NCBI RefSeq assembly: GCF_014639535.1
Contig: NZ_BMGA01000001.1
Location: forward strand, 744,001-808,000
Source of the DNA: Flavobacterium palustre
Lineage (GTDB): Bacteria > Bacteroidota > Bacteroidia > Flavobacteriales > Flavobacteriaceae
Direction: 5' to 3'
DNA: 64,000 nucleotides
The notes beneath the pieces are model-generated. The model was not told the DNA's origin and searched no databases. It saw nothing but the letters and a program-made list of their open reading frames with translations. This document shows, one piece after another, positions 59,801-64,000 of the stretch (positions are counted from its first letter, which is position 1; the number at the start of each line of letters is the position of its first letter). The translations under genes were made by a program, and so were the position numbers.

Positions 59801-60454
59801 ATGCAAATTCATTATTTATCTGAAAAAAACAGCATTCTGAACCATTTTCTAGCTGAAATACGTGAGGTTAACATTCATAAAGATGCCATGCGTTTCAGAC
59901 GAAACATAGAACGCATTGGTGAAATTATTGCCTACGAAATAAGCAAAGATTTAGAATACAAAACCATCGAAATTCAAACACCACTTGGAATCAAAAAAAC
60001 TACTCAAATTGCCGATTCCGTTGTACTTTGTTCCATTTTGAGAGCGGGTTTGAGCATGCACTTAGGCTTTTTAAATTATTTTGACCAGGCCGAAAACGGA
60101 TTCATTTCAGCCTACCGATATCATCCAAATAACGACGATTATTTTGAAATAAAAGTCGAATACCAGGCCATTGCCGATATCAATAATAAATGTGTTTTAC
60201 TAATTGACCCAATGTTGGCTACCGGACAATCCATTGTTGCCGTTTATAACCGATTGATGGAAAGAGGAACACCAAAAAACTTGCACATTGCTGTAACCAT
60301 TGCCGCTCCTGAAGGTATTGCTTATCTGGAAAAACATTTGCCTGAAAACTGTCATTTATGGATTGGCGCATTAGACGAAAAACTAAATGAGCACAGCTAC
60401 ATTGTTCCCGGACTTGGTGATGCCGGTGACTTAGCTTACGGAATTAAATTATAA
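59801..60454 (+). CDS. upp: Uracil phosphoribosyltransferase
   Basis: Salvages uracil by joining it to PRPP to form UMP; cytoplasmic, 217 aa. The PRPP loop is VLLIDPMLATGQSIVAVYNRL, and SVVLCSILRAGLSMHLGFL, AIVTIAAPEGIAYL-like and HSYIVPGLGDAGDLAYG at the C-terminus are diagnostic. An upstream in-frame ATG (59693) would overlap the divergent DUF4254 gene, so the ATG at 59801 (MQIHYLSEKN) is chosen. The stop overlaps the stop of the convergent membrane-protein gene. Confidence 0.95.
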   Translation: MQIHYLSEKNSILNHFLAEIREVNIHKDAMRFRRNIERIGEIIAYEISKDLEYKTIEIQTPLGIKKTTQIADSVVLCSILRAGLSMHLGFLNYFDQAENGFISAYRYHPNNDDYFEIKVEYQAIADINNKCVLLIDPMLATGQSIVAVYNRLMERGTPKNLHIAVTIAAPEGIAYLEKHLPENCHLWIGALDEKLNEHSYIVPGLGDAGDLAYGIKL

Positions 60455-61378
60455 CTGGGAGAAAAAAGCGAACAAACTACACAATATCAAAACTCCTAAA
60501 GCCAATTCCTGATTCAACTTTTGTTGCGGCATTTCGATATGAGCTGTTGCCATCATAGCCAAAGGAGCAATGGTAAACACTAATAAATCATTGCTTTTAT
60601 TATCTGAAATTACATAAATAATAACTGCTATAAAAAACGCAAACAAAATTTTCTTAAACGAAGTATGCAACAATAATGGTCTGGAAGACAATGTCATTAC
60701 CATCGAAATAACAAAAAACAAAGCCACTGTTGCATAAATAGACAAGGCTGCATTTTGATAATTATTGGTAAAATAATCTATACTAAAATTAGTTGCAATT
60801 CCATTGGTAATATAACTTATGGCATCGGTATTAAATGCTAATGAATACATGGCAAAAATAATTGCTATAGCAAAAAAAGCGATGAAAGGTAAAAGCCAGT
60901 TTCTATAATCACCGGAAACATGGGAAATGATAGAAATAAATACTAAAACCAAAAAAATAATACACCAAAAATGAAATAAAGATGCTATAAAAATCCATAA
61001 AGAAGCATCAAATATTTTCTCTTTGGATGCTTTTTGAGATTGTAACGAAATCAATCTGCGAAGTGCTAAAAGAATAAAAAAATTAGCAAAAACCAGATTG
61101 ATATTGTCATAAAGTGTTGGGAAAAAAAGTAGTAACAACAAAAAGAACAATATGCTGTAACCACTGTCTTTGCTGATACTATTTCTTTTAGACACAAAAT
61201 TAGTAATCAATCCCGAAAACAAAATTACAACTCCTATTACTGATTTTTTTAAAATCAAAACAGCCGAATTTGACCAAGCTAAATCCTGAATTTGATATAT
61301 AAAATCAAAAAACAATATCAAAAATACTACTAAAGAAAAATTTAATAGTGTAGATTTTTTAAAAACACTTGTAATCAT
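60449..61378 (-). CDS. Polytopic membrane protein, flavobacterial (DUF6427-like)
   Basis: Integral membrane protein of 309 aa with about nine or ten helices (FSLVVFLILFFDFIYQI, VIGVVILFSGLITNFVSK, LYDNINLVFANFFILLALRRLI, and so on). It resembles a Flavobacteriaceae-restricted family I recall as DUF6427; no function is known. Its stop shares TTATAA with the convergent upp gene. A promoter pointing the other way overlaps its 5' end (61369-61398). Confidence 0.75.
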   Translation of the reverse strand: MITSVFKKSTLLNFSLVVFLILFFDFIYQIQDLAWSNSAVLILKKSVIGVVILFSGLITNFVSKRNSISKDSGYSILFFLLLLLFFPTLYDNINLVFANFFILLALRRLISLQSQKASKEKIFDASLWIFIASLFHFWCIIFLVLVFISIISHVSGDYRNWLLPFIAFFAIAIIFAMYSLAFNTDAISYITNGIATNFSIDYFTNNYQNAALSIYATVALFFVISMVMTLSSRPLLLHTSFKKILFAFFIAVIIYVISDNKSNDLLVFTIAPLAMMATAHIEMPQQKLNQELALGVLILCSLFAFFSQL

Positions 61379-61398
61379 AAGGATATTTTATACTTTTG
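61369..61398 (+). promoter_or_regulatory. Promoter with long leader before the small-protein gene
   Basis: TTG (61369-61371), a 19-nt spacer and TACTTTTG (61391-61398) fit the consensus. The next plus-strand gene starts 115 nt later (61514), so a leader of about 110 nt or a small RNA is implied. Confidence 0.5.
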
Positions 61399-61513
61399 TG
61401 ACTGTAAATATACTACTTGTTCAAAAAAGGAAACGAGTTATAGCAAAATTATTATTCGGATAATCATTTTCGTATTTACCCAACAACATTAATAAAATTT
61501 TAAATTCTATATC

Positions 61514-61744
61514 ATGAAAGCATTTTTCGAAGGAATACAATCTCTTTTTGTAGATTTTCTTTTCAAACCATTAGATTGGTTACGTTCATTAGAACTAGTT
61601 TCTTGGTTTGGCGCAAATTTTCTAAACTGGATTTTTATGATTATTTGTTCAGCAGCAATCGTTTACTGGATTAAACAATTACGTATTTTTGATGATGCCG
61701 GAACTGAAAATCAAGATACTACAGCGCACTCTTTCTTAAAATAA
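61514..61744 (+). CDS. Small membrane-associated protein (DUF6341-like)
   Basis: Protein of 76 aa: an amphipathic N-terminus (MKAFFEGIQSLFVDFLFKPLDWLRSLELV), one membrane helix (FLNWIFMIICSAAIVYWI), and a polar tail. Similar small proteins are found beside purD in flavobacteria (recalled as DUF6341). Function unknown. It ends at a strong bidirectional terminator shared with purD. Confidence 0.75.
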   Translation: MKAFFEGIQSLFVDFLFKPLDWLRSLELVSWFGANFLNWIFMIICSAAIVYWIKQLRIFDDAGTENQDTTAHSFLK

Positions 61745-61770
61745 GATAGTACAAAACGCTTAAAAATAAA

Positions 61771-61800
61771 AAAACGTCCCGATTGTAATCGGGACGTTTT
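61771..61800. terminator. Bidirectional terminator between small gene and purD
   Basis: AAAACGTCCCGATT (61771-61784) pairs with AATCGGGACGTTTT (61787-61800) over a 2-nt loop, with A- and T-runs outside. It serves both convergent genes. Confidence 0.9.
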
Positions 61801-61823
61801 TTTATGCTTAAAACTGGTTTCGA

Positions 61824-63098
61824 TTATACTAAATCGAAACCAATGTCTTTTCTGAAATAAACATTTTCCCAGCTAATCTCGGCAACGTTTTTATACGATT
61901 GTGCTAAAGCTTCCTGGAAAGAATCTCCATAAGAAGTAATTGCCATCACACGACCACCATTAGTTACTACATTTCCGTTGTCAAATTTTGTTCCTGCATG
62001 GAAAACAATAGAGTTTTCAACATTTTCCAAACCTGAAATTACTTTTCCTTTTTCAAAATCTTCAGGATAACCACCAGATACTAACATTACTGTTGTAGCA
62101 CTTCTAGGATCGATTTTCAATTCAAATTCGTCTAATTTTTCATTGGCTACAGCCAGGAACAATTCTACTAAATCAGATTCTAATCTTGGAACAACTACTT
62201 CAGTTTCCGGATCACCCATTCTCACATTATATTCAATTACCAATGGCTCGTTTTTAACATTGATTAACCCAATGAAAACAAATCCTTTGTATGGAATTCC
62301 GTCTTTTTGTAAACCTGCAATAGTTGGTTTTACAATACGTGTTTCAATTTTTTCCATCAACACCGCATCAACATAAGGAACCGGAGAAACCGCTCCCATT
62401 CCACCTGTATTCAATCCTGTATCGCCTTCACCAATTCGTTTGTAATCTTTGGCAGTTGGTAAAATTTTATAGCTTTTTCCGTCAGTCAGTACAAAACAGC
62501 TTAGTTCAATTCCGTCCAAAAACTCTTCGATAACTACTTTTGAACTCGCAGCACCGAATTTTTGTCCAACCAACATATTTCTTAATTCCGATTTAGCTTC
62601 TTCTAAATCCTGAATAATCAAAACTCCTTTTCCAGCTGCTAATCCATCAGCTTTCAATACATAAGGCGGTGCTAATGTGGCTAAGAAATCACATCCTTTT
62701 TCTACTGTTTCAGCAGTAAAACTATCATAAGCTGCTGTTGGGATATTGTGTTTTACCAAAAATTCTTTGGCAAATTCTTTACTTCCTTCTAATGTTGCTC
62801 CTAATTTTGACGGACCAATCACAGGAATATTTTTCAAACTTGCATCGTTCAAGAAAAAGTCATAAATACCTTTTACTAACGGATCTTCAGGACCTACAAC
62901 AACCATTTCGATGTTTTCTTTGATAACCAAAGCTTTAATCGCTTCAAAATCGGTTACGGCAATCGCTACATTCGTTGCAATTTCAGCAGTTCCGGCATTT
63001 CCAGGTGCCATAAAAAGAGTGTCACAAAGCGGACTTTGAACCATTTTCCATGCAAACGCATGCTCTCTTCCTCCTGAACCCAATAGTAATATATTCAT
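61824..63098 (-). CDS. purD: Phosphoribosylamine-glycine ligase
   Basis: Second step of de novo purine synthesis: joins glycine to phosphoribosylamine with ATP; cytoplasmic, 424 aa. NILLLGSGGREHAFAWKM opens the N domain, and the ATP-grasp part shows VLKADGLAAGKGVLI, GEGDTGLNTGGMGAVSPVP and VIEYNVRMGDPETEVV. A longer frame begins at 63119, but the ATG at 63098 (MNILLLGSGGREHA) is the family start. A TATTTTTG -7 element lies 44-51 nt upstream. Confidence 0.97.
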   Translation of the reverse strand: MNILLLGSGGREHAFAWKMVQSPLCDTLFMAPGNAGTAEIATNVAIAVTDFEAIKALVIKENIEMVVVGPEDPLVKGIYDFFLNDASLKNIPVIGPSKLGATLEGSKEFAKEFLVKHNIPTAAYDSFTAETVEKGCDFLATLAPPYVLKADGLAAGKGVLIIQDLEEAKSELRNMLVGQKFGAASSKVVIEEFLDGIELSCFVLTDGKSYKILPTAKDYKRIGEGDTGLNTGGMGAVSPVPYVDAVLMEKIETRIVKPTIAGLQKDGIPYKGFVFIGLINVKNEPLVIEYNVRMGDPETEVVVPRLESDLVELFLAVANEKLDEFELKIDPRSATTVMLVSGGYPEDFEKGKVISGLENVENSIVFHAGTKFDNGNVVTNGGRVMAITSYGDSFQEALAQSYKNVAEISWENVYFRKDIGFDLV

Positions 63099-63141
63099 GT
63101 CTTTTAATTTTAGTTGCAAAAACTCATTTTTTAGAGTGCTG

Positions 63142-63149
63142 CAAAAATA
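63142..63149 (-). promoter_or_regulatory. Candidate -7 promoter element of purD
   Basis: The minus strand reads TATTTTTG (TAnnTTTG), 44 nt before the purD start. No upstream TTG at ideal spacing. Confidence 0.35.
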
Positions 63150-63224
63150 ATTGCTTTTGAACGTAAAAAATAATTATTTATTAAAAAGTTGTCGATTCTC
63201 CACGTTTAGTTGTTGTTATAATAT

Positions 63225-63232
63225 TATTTTTG
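63225..63232 (+). promoter_or_regulatory. Candidate -7 promoter element of the PaaK/CapK-like gene
   Basis: TATTTTTG matches TAnnTTTG and lies 18 nt before the ATG at 63250. No TTG at ideal spacing was seen. Confidence 0.4.
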
Positions 63233-63249
63233 AAGAAATAACCACTTTC

Positions 63250-64000
63250 ATGTTTTCTATTTTCGACATTTCGCTGCAATTAAATGGTTTTCCTATCCGG
63301 AAAGCTAAATCCGATTTGGACAAAATAGTAGCACTTTCCACCGAAGAAAAAAAACAATTTATTGAAAATCAAAAACAAGCTATTGTTGAATATCATTTAC
63401 AAAACAATCCATTTTATCAAAAACTAGTTGGTTCGAAAGAATATAAAAACTGGGAAGATTTACCAGTCCTAAACAAAAGCAATCTTCAATCTCCATTACA
63501 AAACCGGCTTTCAAAAGGTTTTTCAGCAAAAAATAGCTATATCAACAAAACTTCGGGTTCCAGTGGTACGCCTTTTATTTTTGCCAAAGACAAATACACT
63601 CATGCCTTGACCTGGGCTTCTAATATGTACCGTTTTGGTTGGTTTGGAATCAATTTTAACCGTTCGCTTCAGGCTCGGTTTTATGGCATTCCGTTGGATT
63701 TTATTGGATACAAAAAAGAACGATTCAAGGACTTTTTAAGTAAACGTTTTCGATTTCCTGTTTTCGATTTATCTGATTCTGCTTTAGAAAAAGTGCTGAA
63801 AAAATTCGAAAAAAATAAATTCGAATACCTCAACGGTTATACCAGTTCGATTGTTTTATTTGCCAAATTTTTACGAAAGCGAAACCTCATCTTAAAAGAA
63901 ATTTGTCCTACGCTAAAAGTCTGTATGGTCACTTCTGAAATGCTTTTTGAAGACGATAAAATCCTTTTAGAATCCCAATTTGGGATCCCAATTATCAACG
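63250..64000 (+). CDS. Adenylate-forming enzyme, PaaK/CapK-like (partial)
   Basis: The frame is open from ATG 63250 to the right edge (250 codons), so the C-terminal part is missing. It reads MFSIFDISLQLNGFPIRKAK, then FIENQKQAIVEYHLQNNPFYQKL, LPVLNKSNLQ, and the ATP-binding loop KTSGSSGTPFIF near residue 110, as in phenylacetate-CoA ligase-like and CapK capsule proteins. FEYLNGYTSSIVLFAKFL and LKVCMVTSEMLF follow, also typical. In this phylum such enzymes are often linked to surface polysaccharide loci. Substrate is unknown. Confidence 0.85.
   Translation, partial: MFSIFDISLQLNGFPIRKAKSDLDKIVALSTEEKKQFIENQKQAIVEYHLQNNPFYQKLVGSKEYKNWEDLPVLNKSNLQSPLQNRLSKGFSAKNSYINKTSGSSGTPFIFAKDKYTHALTWASNMYRFGWFGINFNRSLQARFYGIPLDFIGYKKERFKDFLSKRFRFPVFDLSDSALEKVLKKFEKNKFEYLNGYTSSIVLFAKFLRKRNLILKEICPTLKVCMVTSEMLFEDDKILLESQFGIPIIN

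Noticed and set aside
1-64000. CRISPR array
   Set aside because: No regularly spaced direct repeats of 25-40 bp were seen; all strong repeats are inverted and dispersed.

Overview
The window is a chromosomal segment of a Flavobacteriaceae bacterium, most likely a Flavobacterium or close relative. Pointers are the low GC content, a SprE/PorW-type gliding and type IX secretion lipoprotein, a GLPGLI protein next to a TonB-dependent-receptor-like barrel, an F-type ATP synthase operon without the beta and epsilon genes, and Bacteroidota-type promoters (TTG, 19-20 nt, TAnnTTTG). There are no rRNA genes, and I recognised no tRNA gene, CRISPR array or insertion sequence.

1-8.8 kb: secreted carbohydrate enzymes on the minus strand (GH97 alpha-galactosidase-like, PL10 pectate lyase, GH28 polygalacturonase, GH2 beta-galactosidase-like), with one small lipoprotein gene. 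The set suggests attack on pectin with galactose side chains. 8.9-22.5 kb: a catabolic region. It has a FucP-type transporter, a MaoC hydratase, a Gfo/Idh/MocA oxidoreductase, and two family III CoA-transferases, each translationally coupled to a solute-binding-protein homologue that lacks a signal peptide. A fucose-isomerase-like enzyme, a divergent AraC regulator, a DapA-type aldolase and a sodium/solute symporter complete it. An identical 20-mer upstream of the AraC/isomerase pair and of the symporter/aldolase operon, with a degenerate copy upstream of the CoA-transferase operon, ties the region into a probable regulon. This is the best candidate for an undescribed pathway.

22.5-26.7 kb: an intergenic tract rich in structured repeats, then a Nudix gene coupled to a large PLD-helicase-DUF3427 protein in AT-rich DNA, possibly a defence or DNA-processing module. 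26.8-30.5 kb (plus): a PQQ-type sugar dehydrogenase with a cytochrome c, then an unknown lipoprotein with a polysaccharide deacetylase. 30.9-34.3 kb (plus): a circularly permuted ATP-grasp, alpha-E and transglutaminase-like trio. 34.4-41.4 kb (minus): an envelope cluster (EnvC-like factor, DUF4292 lipoprotein, TPR protein, nucleotidyltransferase, GIY-YIG nuclease, dUTPase, flippase).

41.6-50.6 kb (minus): sprE, bactofilin, atpZ-like, a small membrane protein, then atpB-E-F-H-A-G, nearly contiguous. 50.8-54.2 kb: a PadR regulator and membrane protein divergent from a PaaE-like flavo-iron-sulfur reductase, a HigBA-like toxin-antitoxin pair and a small conserved protein. 54.2-64 kb: a GLPGLI/outer-membrane barrel pair, a GT9 and DUF4254 pair, upp, membrane proteins, purD, and a PaaK/CapK-like adenylate-forming enzyme cut by the right edge. 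Family assignments are from motifs read by eye; no database search was possible.
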